DNA from: Durusdinium trenchii
Taxonomy: Eukaryota; Sar; Dinophyceae; Suessiales; Symbiodiniaceae
Assembly (NCBI GenBank): GCA_963970005.1
Contig: CAXAMN010026495.1
Coordinates: 22,266-86,265 of the forward strand
Direction: 5' to 3'
Length of the DNA: 64,000 nt
Shown: positions 1-10,729 of the stretch, one piece after another
How positions within the stretch are numbered: the first letter of the stretch is position 1
Layout of the letters: every line of letters begins with the position of its first letter
Program-made: the position numbers and the translations under genes
Notes under the pieces: model-generated
What the model was told of the DNA's origin: nothing
The model's database searches: none
The model's input: only the letters and a program-made list of their open reading frames with translations

Positions 1-107
1 CGACCTTGAAACTTTACATGAAAGCTTTACAAAACTTTTATGAAAGTTTTACAAAACTTTTATGAACATTTTACAAAACTTTCATGAAAGTTAAACGAAC
101 TTTATTT
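1..107. repeat. 22-bp tandem repeat and inverted-repeat arm
   Basis: Three consecutive 22-bp units (21-42, 43-64, 65-86), each of the form AAAGTTTTACAAAACTTTTATG, are followed by a degenerate fourth. Bases 2-27 are the near-perfect reverse complement of 1990-2015, so this is one arm of an inverted repeat enclosing about 2 kb. The sequence is AT-rich with no coding potential. Confidence 0.8.
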
Positions 108-163
108 ATTAATACTATATAAATTTAAACTAAATTAACTACAAAAGTTTCATGAAAGGGTTG

Positions 164-573
164 TTGAAAGTTTGCCTGCAAACGTTCAACCAAAGTTTCA
201 GGGTGACATGAAAATAAACAATGATGTTCTTTATAAAAATATGATTGTTTACCAAGAACATGTGTTTTGTAAGTTAAAAAAGTGTTTTTAAACAACATTG
301 TCTTGTGCCTTAACATGTTTATACAAAGACTATGTGTGAATTGCACCTGTATGATGTGAAATTTGTGTATTGTTGTTGCATTACTTTTGCACTTTGATGT
401 CAAACTTTCTTGTATCCTCAGCTGTGTGTGGATCAAGTTGGGACGCAGGTGCATCAAAATAGATGTACATTTGGAAAGATTAAGGTGCCTTTAAAAAAAT
501 CATGTTTCATTGACATATTGATTACACACAATCAGTGTCATTGATAAACAGTGGACAGTCATGTGCTTTTCTG
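164..573 (+). repeat. 410-bp direct repeat, copy 1
   Basis: This block is about 96% identical to 2019-2426 in the same orientation. It contains a TTACTTTTGCAC motif at 381-392. Copy 2 leads directly into a KRPAA-type gene, so the block probably represents the 5' flank of that gene. Copy 1 has lost any following gene: after base 573 the two copies diverge completely. Confidence 0.9.
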
Positions 574-2018
574 GTCTTAGTATGTGGGCAATGATCAATG
601 TCAGTGTGGTAGTGTTTTTTGGCTCCTCTGCTATGTGATCATGAACCAAGAGCCAGAAGCCAACATTCAAAGGCTTTGTCTAGGATTGAGCAGGTTTACA
701 AGGAGCAAAGGACCTTACACCGATACAAGTTCCTTGGGAAACTTTCCATGTTCAGCAGAAAAAGTGGCACCCTGCCAATTCTTCTCCAGCTGTGGCAGGA
801 GCGCTTGAACTGAATGGTTTTGGCTCACAGGCAGATCCTTGTACTTTTGAGGCTGAACATGGAGACGCGAAAACCTGGCGCGGCGTCCGTTGGGGGCATT
901 GCCCGATCTCCCGGCTGTGCTATTGTTGGAGTTGAGTCAATGCTTCGTGGTTCCTGACAGATGTTTAGCCCGCGTAGGTCAAGAAGTTGAGGGGTGGAGC
1001 GAGGGTCCGGGGGCCTGTGTGATGGCAATTGCATGAAAGATTTTCACGGGCCCGCGCCAAGCTTTTGTGACCAGGAGCGCTATTTTTGCACAAGGTTTCA
1101 GGTGTACTTTGGCAAAGGGGTCAATGGACCAATGTTGCTTAGGCAGAATCCAATTCCCATCAAAGCTGCTCCGGGCCCACCACCTGTGCTGGCAGCAAGT
1201 GGTTTGTTGGACACTCAAAGAAGCAAAGACTTCATAGCAAAGTGAAGAAGCATTTTTATTTCTCTAAAGCCTTCCAAAGCAATGCCTGCCACCCCCAAAG
1301 CACCGCCTGTGGGAGCAGTTAGTTCCAATGCTTGCAGCCCAGGATGTTACTCAATTGTTTTGTCAACTGCATTTTTCCCACAGGCCACAAGTGGCACCAG
1401 AATCTCGCCTTACTCCAAGGCAGGCCAGAAAGCCAAGGGTTACATTTGCACAGCGTTCTTACTTTTGTACCTTGCGTTCAGGGACAGAGGCAAAGGCATG
1501 GGTGGCTCATCGATGCTGAGCCCTCACTTACAATCACCTGTTGCAGTTTCAGTTGAGCTTCAGATTGAACTCCATTTCACTCAGGCCTCACCGCAAAGCT
1601 CCACCACCAGGCTTTCAGCAGACAGCCCAGCTTTTCTGTTGCGATCTTACTTTTGCACTAACTTGGTTGGTTCCAAGGCCAGCTGATTGGTGGACCTTCA
1701 GCAATGACCTGGAGGAGGCAGCTGCTGAGGATGAGCCAATGGAGTGAGGCAGCTGATGGCCCGAAGCCTGAGGATATACACAAGTGTTGCTGCATTTGCT
1801 GTCTGTTTCGCTGGCTGGGATTACTTTTGCACTTTGCGTGGCTTCATGTGGACTCACTTTTGCACCTTCCAGTGCGTTCAGTGGACTTGGTTTTAGACTT
1901 TCCAGTCAAATCAGTTGTCAGCGGGTTTCTTTTGCCCTATACATATATATCTTAAATTGTATATTTTTGCGTAAATTTAGATATAAGTTTAAACTTTCAT
2001 GTAAAGTTTCAAGGTCAC
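574..2018. other. Intervening stretch with TTACTTTTGCAC motifs, no gene recognised
   Basis: No open frame here resembles a known protein. The stretch holds motif copies at 1459-1470 (one mismatch), 1647-1658, 1821-1832 and 1854-1865 (one mismatch), all in the same orientation as the downstream gene. A TTTTGGCTCA string at 818-827 resembles the 3' end of the dinoflagellate spliced leader but is too short to be diagnostic. Bases 1990-2015 form the second arm of the inverted repeat with bases 2-27. Confidence 0.6.
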
Positions 2019-2426
2019 TTGAAAGTTTGATTGCAAACTTTCAACCAAAGTTTCAGGGTGACATGAAAATAAACAATGATTGTCTTTATAAAAATATGAT
2101 TGTTTACCAAGAATATGTGTTTTGTAAGTTAAATGTGTTTTTAAACAACATTGTTTTGTGCTTTAACATGTTTATACAAAGACTATGTGTGAATTGCACC
2201 TTTATGATGTGAAATTTGTGTATTGTTGTTGCATTACTTTTGCACTTTGATGCCAAACTTTCTTGTATCCTCAGCTGTGTGTGGATCAAGTTGGGACGCA
2301 GGTGCATCAAAATAGATGTACATTTGGAAAGATTAAGGTGCCTTTAAAACAATCATGTTTCATTGACATATTGATTACACACAATCAGTGTCATTGATAA
2401 ACAGTGGACAGTCATGTGCTTTTCTG
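2019..2426 (+). repeat. 410-bp direct repeat, copy 2 (5' flank of KRPAA gene)
   Basis: Second copy of the block at 164-573. It ends 40 bp before the ATG of the gene at 2467 and carries a motif TTACTTTTGCAC at 2234-2245. It may hold the promoter or 5' untranslated region of that gene; this is inferred from position only. Confidence 0.85.
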
Positions 2427-2466
2427 TTTACTATTCAAACTCATCATACTCCTGACTGTTGCAGCA

Positions 2467-3567
2467 ATGAAAAGGCCAGCAGCAGCATCAGAAGATGAAT
2501 GGGTATCATCTTCAGGAGCACAACCCTTGGCCATAGAGTACACACAGAATGCAGAAGAAGAGGCTCCAAATACATCGAAGCCAAGCCCAAGCAAAAAAGC
2601 CAAAGCCAAACCAAAGCCAAAGCAGGCACCAAAAAAGAAGCCTGCTGCAAGTGTTACAACAAAGAAGCCCAGCACAAATGAACAGGAAGATGAAGGAGAA
2701 GGTGAAGAGGAAGAAGAAGTTGAAGAAGACCCAGAAGAGCCAGCAGATGAAACAGCGAAGAGAGATTACGCAAAGGCCAGAAAGTGTGCAAGGATGCTGA
2801 AGGATGAAAGCATTCCTTCTGACCTGTTGGATCTCTTCAAGGATGGTGCCAAAGCATCCAAACATCCACGCCTTTTCAAGACAGAATTTATCAATTCTGT
2901 GTTCACAAAGAACCAGATACTTCAGTGCAGGGCACAAAAGGTATGCCATACTCCATCATGTTGTGGCAGATCTTTCATGGCGACGAAGCTGCCACGCAGC
3001 AGGCAGCTGCCAGGAATGACATCAAGGAAATCCAAGGTCTGTGGCATTTTGCCACCCAGGATACAGAGCAGACTTTGAAACTTGATGGAGGCACTGGTGA
3101 ACTAGACATTGAGCAATACAAAGCGATGGGGGCATGGATGGGGAGCAGGTCTTGGGCCTCAGGCGTTGATGATCACTTTGGGAAGAGCAGCTTGCCAAGC
3201 AGTCCAAGTGCGCCCAAAACAAAGCCGATGAAAGCTTTGATGGACAAGCCTGTTGCTTGGAAGGAAATTGAGCCAAAACTACAGTTGGGAAAGAGCTGCT
3301 TGCAGAAAATGACAAGACCAAGGTGATGGTGAGTTGGTGCAGAAGGTGAACGACACTATGGCAATTTTGCACGGCAATGAGCAAAAGATCAATGATGCTT
3401 TGCTGTGGAAAGAAATTCCTGATTCTGACATGCAGAAAGCAAAGCGCGAAGCTTTTCTACAACAGTTGATGGACCTGGACAGCTCAGCCAAAACAAATGA
3501 GCGCTATAAGAAGCTTCACACAATCTTCACCAAACCTCCCCAAGTTGAAATTGGAACAAGCTTGTAG
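2467..3567 (+). pseudogene. KRPAA-type basic/acidic protein relic, frameshifted
   Basis: The reading starts MKRPAAASEDEWVSSSG. It runs through a Lys/Pro/Ala-rich segment (residues ~45-80) and a Glu-rich segment (~90-105), then a helical part (YAKARKCARMLKDESIPSD). Near 2925 it shifts frame into a segment with MLWQIFHGDEAATQQAAA. Near 3300 it shifts through a second frame to a tail with QKVNDTMAILHGNEQKIND, ending at a TAG at 3565-3567. About 360 residues can be followed across at least three frames without clear splice signals at the joints, so I call it a decayed copy; sequencing indels are the alternative. The N-terminus is typical of a dispersed dinoflagellate family of unknown function. 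No catalytic motif is visible. Confidence 0.65.
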
Positions 3568-3915
3568 AAAGCAAAACATATCTGGCATGCTTCATGTGCC
3601 TTGCACACATGCCATGGAAATACTTTTGCTTCTCACACAGGGGTGTGGAATTGCTACATTACTTTTGCATTACTTTTGCACACTTGTGTGACATTTCACA
3701 GGGCCATGGTGAAATTGCATGTGTTTTGTCATTGGTGCTGCAGTCAGCTCTAAGGTTCATAGCCACATCTTGTTTTAGCAAGACAACTCTAAGGTCCATA
3801 ACCATTTTTTGTCCATAGCATTGTAAGTGAATTCACCCATGCAAATGTAATTAATTCAGCCACAGCTGCACTTTCCTTTCCATTTAGGATTTCCATTTCC
3901 TTGCCATCTTTGGCC

Positions 3916-4850
3916 ATGTCTGCGCCTCCTGCCAAAAGAGCCTGTCTTGGCCAAAGGCAGAAGCTGCAAGCTTTAGCAGCATCACAAGGCCCTTGTGCGC
4001 TGCCCACATCTGAATTGGCTCTTCACCTCCAAGAGCAATGGTCTTGGGGGGTCTTGTCAGCGCAGGCACTTCAAAAGATTGCCACGCTAGCAGTCAGGGA
4101 TATGAAGACTGCCAAAGCCAACAATGTTCCTGAGCCATTGAGCAAGCTTGCTGAATTGGGAAGCAGAGGTGCTTTCAGCAACAATTGCAACCGAGATATG
4201 CAGAATCTGATTGAACAGAAATCAAAGGTACCACACCCTTTGCAACTCAAGTTGCCCTTCAAGGGTAGTACGCATTTGCAACGCATACTGTTGCCTCATG
4301 AGATGTTCCACTGTATGTGGAAGAACTACAATGGGTATTTTACAACCTATTTCATTCCAGGGTTGAGCAAAGATGGCTGCAGTTCTGGAAGCGTTTTGAG
4401 CAGCATCCATGCATGGTGGCCCCTTGCAGAGCCTGCTTCGACTATACCACTCGCTTTACTGTGGGACGCTGTGCCCACAGTTTCAGTGGGCAAAGTCTGG
4501 GCCAAGTGCCAATTGTGCTCCTCTTGGCACGCCCACGTGGCTTTTGCAAACCGATCTCTGGCCTTACTGTTGCACTCTAGGGTGTACTTTCTCATGTGGA
4601 TTTACTTTTGCGCTTCCTAGGGTGTACTTTCTCATGTGGCTTTACGTTTTTGCCCTACTTTTGCAAAGGGCCAACCAAAGCAGCTGGTTGGAGAGCTGAA
4701 CCAATGTGGTTCTTGGATGGTCAGCCCCTTGAGGAGATCATGTCCTATGAGCATCGAGAGTTTCTTGATTGCATTTTGGAATGTCTTTGTAAGAGAGGTT
4801 TTGATTTTGCACCAGTCTCTGAAGTGTTGCGCTTTGACTTGAAGCTGTGA
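3916..4850 (+). pseudogene. MSAPPAKR-type dinoflagellate hypothetical protein relic
   Basis: Starts MSAPPAKRACLGQRQKLQ, preferred over an upstream TTG at 3901. The conserved-looking core reads GSTHLQRILLPHEMFHCMW and, after shifts, IPLALLWDAVPTVSVGKVW. I recall similar 'LPHE...' and 'PLALHGDAVPTVGVGK' signatures in a repeated dinoflagellate family of unknown function. The reading jumps frame between about 4350 and 4430. It resumes after a tandem duplication (4577-4658) as PMWFLDGQPLEEIMSYEH, ending at TGA 4848-4850. Motif copies at 4564-4666 lie between the coding pieces, as if in an intron or insertion. It is probably non-functional. It lies 348 bp downstream of the KRPAA relic. Confidence 0.55.
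4577..4658 (+). repeat. 41-bp tandem duplication
   Basis: TAGGGTGTACTTTCTCATGT occurs at 4577 and again at 4618, each followed by a copy or near-copy of the TTACTTTTGC motif. The duplication shows that the motif moves or duplicates with a larger unit. Confidence 0.85.
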
Positions 4851-5111
4851 TCCCAGGATCCCTGGTGCTTGGCTTTTGGAAGAAGCCCACTTCTCATGTC
4901 TTCCCTTGGCTGACTAGTGGGACTGGTGCAAAAGTAAAGCCAAAGTGACACTGCAGCAAAAGGGCCAAGCAAAGTGGGCAGGTAACAGGCAGCATGCAAC
5001 AGGCACAGTCTACACAAAGGTTTCCAGCATTGCGAGCCCACCCATCATATGGCCACCTCCTGCCTTGCCCTTTACAGCTACCCTTATGCTCAGCCATCAT
5101 TGCTGCGGTAT

Positions 5112-5720
5112 TTACACAAAAGTTGAAACGTGTAAAAGTAATGCCGCAACTGCAAAAGGAATTTCATGCCAAGAATCTTCAGAGTTCTCACATTCTGAAA
5201 GAGATCTTTTCCTTCCAAGACCTGAGCCAGCTGGAGCTGGCTCAGAATCTGGTCCTGGTGGTGTGCTTGCTGGAGCTGGCTCAGGCTCTGGTCCTGGTGG
5301 TGTTCTTAGCGCGGCTGGCTCAGGCTCTGGTGTGGTTGCTGGCGCCGCGCTTGGAGGTGGTACTGGTGGCGCATTTGGAGGTGGTGGGCTTGGAGGTGGT
5401 AGTGGTTCTGAGTATACTGAGGCTGCTGCAGGGATGGGTGTGCATGCAAAAGGTGAAATTGGTTCACTTGCTAGTTTGCAGATTGTGGGGTTGTCTTGTG
5501 CTAGCCAAACAGCATTGAGGTGGCCACACAAAGTGTCCAATTGCCCTTGGGTCAGGCCTTTGTAATGGAGATATGCCGAGTTGTGTGATGTGCAACAGAA
5601 TATCTTTATGAACTTGGGTTTCCCAAGGCCTAGTCCCATGATCCAGCCCTCCACCTCCTTCCACTGCATCCAATGTGGAAGGTTTCTAATGTACAGCCGC
5701 CCATGCTGCACAGTGGTCAT
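5112..5720 (-). CDS. RRM-like protein with Pro/Glu-rich tail
   Basis: Intact 202-residue frame with an ATG start (MTTVQHGRLYIRNLPHWMQW) and a TAA stop. Residues ~8-85 resemble an RNA-recognition motif: GRLYIRNLP fits the RNP2 strand and NSAYLHYKG the region of the second conserved strand, though the aromatic RNP1 pattern is weak. Residues ~95-165 are Pro/Ala/Glu repeats (PEPEPA units). A GRKRSLSE basic patch and an acidic end follow. Similar 'GRLYIR.LP' starts occur in a repeated dinoflagellate family I recall. The likely role is RNA binding, inferred only. It is convergent with the + strand relic at 3916 and shares the motif cluster with the gene at 6261. Confidence 0.6.
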   Translation of the reverse strand: MTTVQHGRLYIRNLPHWMQWKEVEGWIMGLGLGKPKFIKIFCCTSHNSAYLHYKGLTQGQLDTLCGHLNAVWLAQDNPTICKLASEPISPFACTPIPAAASVYSEPLPPPSPPPPNAPPVPPPSAAPATTPEPEPAALRTPPGPEPEPAPASTPPGPDSEPAPAGSGLGRKRSLSECENSEDSWHEIPFAVAALLLHVSTFV

Positions 5721-6260
5721 GATAGGAAAACTGTGTTGTCAGTGATTTTTTGTTAAGGAACTGATTGTTTTGTGACGGTAAGTGGTCACTGATTTCTTGT
5801 GATTTGATGGTTTGTGACTTGTTTTGTGGTTGACTCTAAATTCCTGTTGTGCAAATTGGAAAGCATGTGTGTGTGTGAAAGCTATTGAGTAGCTACTGTG
5901 TGCTCCTGTGTTGTATCTGTGCAGCTAGTTCTGTGTATAGCTGTGTACCTATAATCTTTCTTGCTTTCTTGGTGCTTGAGCAGACAAAAGGCAGAAGTAA
6001 CAAACTGAAGCCCCACAGAGTGCAGAAGTAACAAAAGTGACAGATGAACAAAAGTTTGCAAAAGGTTTTACAAATGCAAAAATAATACAAATGCAAAAGT
6101 TTGCTTTGTGAAAGCAATGCGCAGCCTCTTTTTCACCCCTCAGCAAGACAGATGTCTTATGCATTTGGATCCACCACTATGCCAGCATCGATGTCTGCAG
6201 ACACGTTTTGGCACGCTGCCCTGGCCAGGTCAACAGCCTCCTCTTCAGTCTTGCCAGCAT

Positions 6261-7191
6261 TCAAGGCATCTCTATTTGCCTCAGCGTAGGCAGAGCTTGT
6301 CTTTCTGTGCTTAAAGTCTTAAAGGTGGCCTTGAGACCACATGCAGTTTTTGGCTTTGGTTTAGCTTTTGCCTTTGCTTTGCCCTTGCCTGCAGATTTGG
6401 CTTTGGCTTTGGCCTTTGCCTGTCCCTTTTTCTTGTTCCTCTTCACTGGGGAAATGGTCTTCTGAAGCATCCATTGCCTCAACTCATCCAATTCATCAGC
6501 TGACATACCCAATTGAGACAAACCTTTAGAAGATGTAGCTGCAGCGCCACCAACTGCTTTTGAACAACTTGAAGTGGATGCAATACCCTTGGTCTTCTTT
6601 GGTGTGGTAGCATCACTTACCTTGGTGCTCAAAATCTTCTTGAAGATGGACTCATCAGTTGAAGCAGGCTCTGGAGCATCTGTTGCATCTGCAGGCTTTG
6701 GGTCTCCTGCAACTCCAGGAGCGACTTCTTCACCCTGTCCCTTCTCCAAGTCAATGATCTCCTTCTCTGTGGTCGATGCTTTCCTCATAGAGGTGGCATA
6801 TTTGCTGCCAGAAGCTTTCAACTCTCGGTATTGTGAGCTTGAGATTCTGATCTGTTGGTCCACCATGTCGATGAAATCTGTATCGCAATGTTTTGTATAG
6901 TTCAGCCTCTTCTGCTTGTCCCTGGCCAATGCAGCTATAGATTGCCTCAACTTTTTGGAACTAATGACGCCATTGGGACACACTGCAAACAGGTGTCTGC
7001 TCAAAAGGGCCATGTGGCCAGAAAAAAATGTTGGATCTGGTGATGTCTTCAGTTGATTGCCATTGCCCAGCAACAACCTGCTCAAATCCCAAGTGCCTTC
7101 TCTGACTCAAAGATTCCCAAAACACTTCTGCAAGTCTGCAACCCCCACACATGGGCCCGGACACAGCCTGCTCCTCTTCATGGCTGTGCAC
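6261..7191 (-). pseudogene. Dinoflagellate hypothetical protein with Lys/Ala-rich tail
   Basis: The 3' part is a long open frame. From a Met near 7012 (MALLSRHLFAVCPNGVISSK) it continues with KHCDTDFIDMVDQQIRISSS, a Pro/Ala/Thr linker and ELDELRQWMLQKTISPVKR, then a Lys-Ala repeat tail (KAKAKAK, KAKAKPKPK) and a stop at 6261. The N-terminal part (CGGCRLAEVFWESLSQRRH) lies in another frame at 7030-7190, so one shift or a hidden intron separates them. The basic tail suggests nucleic-acid binding. The family is not recognised beyond its dinoflagellate style. It is oriented like the RRM-like gene 540 bp downstream. Confidence 0.5.
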
Positions 7192-7544
7192 ACAGATGGA
7201 AAGGTGAATAAAACATAACTAGTGGTTGTGACAATCATGTGTTCCGTGCAAAATGTTTGTTCTGTGAGCTTTGCTGTGCATCGCTGTGAACATGACATGT
7301 GCTGCAACATACTTGTTCTGTGAATTTTGCTGTGCGTGTGAACATGAAAGTTCTGGCTTCCAAATAGTTCAGAAGCCAAAAAGTAAGTCACACAAGTGGA
7401 GAAAGTGACAAAGCGAACTCTGAAACACAAAAGTATAGTTCAACACACGCACAGGTGCACAAGTAATTCCACAGCCCACAAGTGCAAAAGTAATGCCAAC
7501 ACATGCAGGAAAAAAGTAATCCCAAAGCAAAACGACACAGTAAT

Positions 7545-7740
7545 CTCATCAACTTTCTTTTCTTTTCTATGCATTATAATGTCAATTCTCTAAGGGTTAA
7601 CTTTGAGATAAAAAAGCAATTATCTCTAAATAGATACCTCTATTTTTTAAATTGCCTCAGAAAGTTAAGGATAGTTATATAGAGTTATCTAATTCCTCAG
7701 AATTGTCTTAACTGATCTATAGGGCAATAAACATTGGAAA
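7545..7740. other. AT-rich boundary sequence
   Basis: This very AT-rich stretch contains the related strings AGTTAAGGATAG and AGTTATCTAATT. After it the composition rises to GC-neutral and the TTACTTTTGCAC motif disappears. It looks like the right edge of the 1-7.6-kb block, but I find no clean inverted repeat or target duplication. Confidence 0.4.
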
Positions 7741-7769
7741 GGCGCCAGGGCCTCTGATGAAAATTCCTT

Positions 7770-10177
7770 CTAGGAAGCAGGCGGCCTCTGCGAAGACGCC
7801 AGGAACTCCAAAGTGATGGGGCGACATGGCCAATGTGGCATTTGCCGTTGACGGCGTTTTGCAAGGTTGCGCGTTGAAGAGTTGAGGACGCCCGGGCGCC
7901 AAACAAGTAGGTCAACCTCTGTGATGAACGCCATGAAAGGCAAGGCAGCCTTGCCGGTGAGCCTTCTTCTGTTGCAGGTCGGGCGCTCGCGGCAATCCAA
8001 AGGGTTGGCTTTGTGCAAATCTCTTAGAAAAAAATGTCTTCTGGATGCTCCAGGCCCGAGCCAACTGAGGTAAAAATTTATTGCTGAGGCCTCCCTCTTC
8101 GGGTTCTCCCCAGGTGGAGTTTTTGCCGGCGCGTTCCGCAAATTCTGCGCCCGTATTGAAACTGTGAGGGGCGCCATCTGCAGGCACGCCTTCCTTCCAA
8201 AGCTAAAGGCAACAAAGTTTGTGGATAGAACCCTGCGCACCAATTCTGGCTTCTATCTCTTGCCACTTGTGCAAAACCTTGTGAGGCACTCGCGCCGAGA
8301 GATCTTCCAAAGCCCCAGACCTCTTGAACGGGCCCTGCGCCGATTCTATTGGCAGCAGGCCCAACTTCGAAAACAATCGCTACCTACCAAGACCGCATCG
8401 ATCCCGGCAGATGCTTGAGCGCCATGGGCCGCAACCAAGCCCTGATCTCCTGATCCTTACGAGATAGGGGTTGGGCTGGGGCTCGTCCGCCTGGGTTAGC
8501 GCCGTTGAAGCTGAGTTTAAGGGGTTCTTTCAGGTGCGCCGTCCAGTTGGCAGGGGGAAGGGGCAATTGCGACACGCAAGCAAAGCTTGCGCTGGGCTGC
8601 GGGCATTGGAATTGGCGTTGGGCTCGATATGGTGTCCGGAACAGGCTGTTTGTCAGGGTCGATTGGGTTTTGTGGGTTTTGTGGGTTTTGTGTTCAGAAC
8701 ATGCTGTTTGCCGTGTGTTTTGTGAGGCCTCGTGGAGATGGAATGGGGATAGGTTCGTACTGCAAATCTTTGGCGCAAACAAGCCACAAAACCTTCTGCT
8801 TGCTTACGCAGATTCTTCTCGTTGCGTTGATGATTGGTGAACAGTCGCTTGTGGACCAACAAGCACATGGACCAAGCTGGGCAGGAATCTGTCTGTAGGA
8901 GTGACGAAAGAGCACACAGACAGGCTCCATTGGAAACGCGCGCAGCTACCGTCACCAGGAGTCGTGTCTCGAAATGCGTGGAGAGTGGAAAGCGCTAGAC
9001 CCTGCACGGAACTCCGCCTGAGCTTGGCGTGTGGCCAACTTCCAACAAGCGTCAAAATCAATTTCGCGAAGCCTCAAATGTGTCACAGATGAACTTGAGG
9101 AACCCGAGCCTGATGATGATGATGATGATGACGAGTCTGAAGCTTTTGCCTTGGGCTGCGTGCTTGCAGGCAACATGTTGAAGAAGAACAAGGAACCCGT
9201 GTGGGCCTCGCAGATTTTATTGGTATCTTTGATGTTGTCACAAGCAAAGCAGAGCGGCAGTTCCCAAGACCGTTACTGACTTGACGATCCTCGCGCCTCG
9301 CGCAGAACGAGCAAATCTCGCGCCAAGCAATCCTTCTGTGCCTCATGGTCTGAATGCTTTTTCCAAAATGCAGCGTGCCCACTTCTGCAACTCGCACGCC
9401 GTGTCCTCCAAAAATGCAGGCTTCAACCCACCATCTTGAAACTCATCGCAACCCTTACAAAAATCAACAAAACGAGCAATCTTCGTCTGCTGGCGCTGCG
9501 GACCTTCTGGAAACATTCATGGCGCTTTGTCATGATATGCTGGACACACTGGCATCGTCTATGATGCTTCTTACTCAGACAATTGGTGGCAACATGCACC
9601 CACGCAGTCTCGAACAAAAAAGCAACCGCTACCACGTCGAGGCAAACAACCAGAGCAGCTTAGCAGCTTGCGCATTTTCCAAGGGGTCAACGTCTGCAAA
9701 GCGGCAGCGCAAGTGGCAAAAGTGCCGCATTTGCTTGCAAGCAACTCCCCAAGACGCAGCAGCTGTAAAATATTGAACCTTTGATCCGCAGAAAAGACTG
9801 GGGGGCTTGCCTGCAACAGGCTCCGTTGATTCAAGCGCTAAAAAAATAGTGCCTTTTTCTGTGGGCTCCATTCTTGCAACAACGAAGTGACATGTCTGGT
9901 CATATACTGCGACACAGGATTCACAAATGGTGTTTGCACGGCGGACCAGCCTACCCTTTGCAACAGCTGGGGGCAAGAACCGCCGAATCCTTTACAGAGA
10001 CCTGTTGCACGTGTCTGTTCGAAAGTCTTGTGGTGCTTTTTCAAGCCAAGGTCTGACCAAGACAGCGCCAAAGCTGTTCGACATTGGTCGAGCGGCTTGT
10101 TCTAGCGCCCGATGTAGCTTTGACAGCGTGACCAAAAAGAAATCATCCAGCTGGGGCCTTATTCGCACCAAATCCAA
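7770..10177 (-). CDS. Possible leftward exons, unrecognised
   Basis: Several minus-strand frames look like exons of one or more genes: 7770-8243 (with GENPKREASAINFYLSWLG), 8384-8560 (SRKDQEIRAWLRPMALK), 9629-9976 (ICESCVAVYDQTCHFVVARM) and 9992-10177 (DLVRIRPQLDDFFLVTLSK). No family is recognised and overlapping frames on the other strand compete, so exon boundaries are not given. At 9113-9131 a GAT triplet run would encode Asp on the plus strand or Ser on the minus strand, and does not settle the direction. Confidence 0.3.
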
Positions 10178-10729
10178 ATAAACGGGTTCGTATGGGCGAA
10201 TCTAGATCTCTGTAAATCAAGCTATCTTTCCTTTCCCGCATGGCTTGACGTCACACGTGGCTTGACTCGACGAGCAAGAACGAATATACTGTATCTGCAA
10301 GCCGCAATATCACATTGGAGCCGACAAACTTGCCCAAGCACTCCAAAAAGATACCATCATGCACAGTTGGTAAGGCAAAAGATGCTAGCATCAACCGTTG
10401 CGGCATCACTCGCATCACCAAGGATGTCATAGCGCTAAATGTTGCGACCACTTTTTCGCTCCAAAACTGTTTTTTTGTTCGACTCCCTCCCCTCACCCCC
10501 GCTAAAACTCACTTGGTTTGCACAGGCTTTCGTACCAGTCACACACCACAGTTATATGATCTTAACATTGCATGCATACCTATCATGTATATTACATCTG
10601 TGATTGTATTCCCTCCTACTTCGTTCAGAGCTAAAAGGCAAATCGGGCCACAACAAAGAACACAGTGCGCCGTTCCAAAGCAGCGCACGCTCATGGTAGA
10701 CGGTCCCATCAGGGTGACCTAAGCCACAA

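Larger units (their letters stand above)
381..4666 (+). repeat. TTACTTTTGCAC motif cluster, sense orientation
   Basis: Dispersed 12-mer. Exact copies start at 381, 1647, 1821, 2234 and 3670. TTACTTTTGCAT starts at 3659, overlapping the next copy. Near-matches start at 1459, 1854, 3620, 4564, 4602 and 4655. All lie on the + strand, the coding strand of the genes at 2467 and 3916. Copies sit outside confident coding sequence. They could be promoter-like, RNA-processing or transposon-derived elements. Dinoflagellate core promoters are known to use TTTT-type rather than TATA motifs, but nothing here proves that role. Confidence 0.75.
4926..7520 (-). repeat. TTACTTTTGCAC motif cluster, antisense orientation
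   Basis: Exact GTGCAAAAGTAA starts at 4926 and 7482. Near-matches start at 5131, 5990, 6021, 6075, 7455 and 7511. All are reversed relative to the copies before 4.7 kb, and the two genes in this interval are also on the minus strand. The switch of motif strand between 4666 and 4926 coincides with the switch of coding strand. Nothing else is recognised in the 540-bp gap 5721-6260. Confidence 0.75.

Noticed and set aside
9031-9279. Acidic Asp-run protein on the plus strand
   Set aside because: The run is a GAT microsatellite readable as Ser on the other strand, and no start, splice sites or family support either direction.
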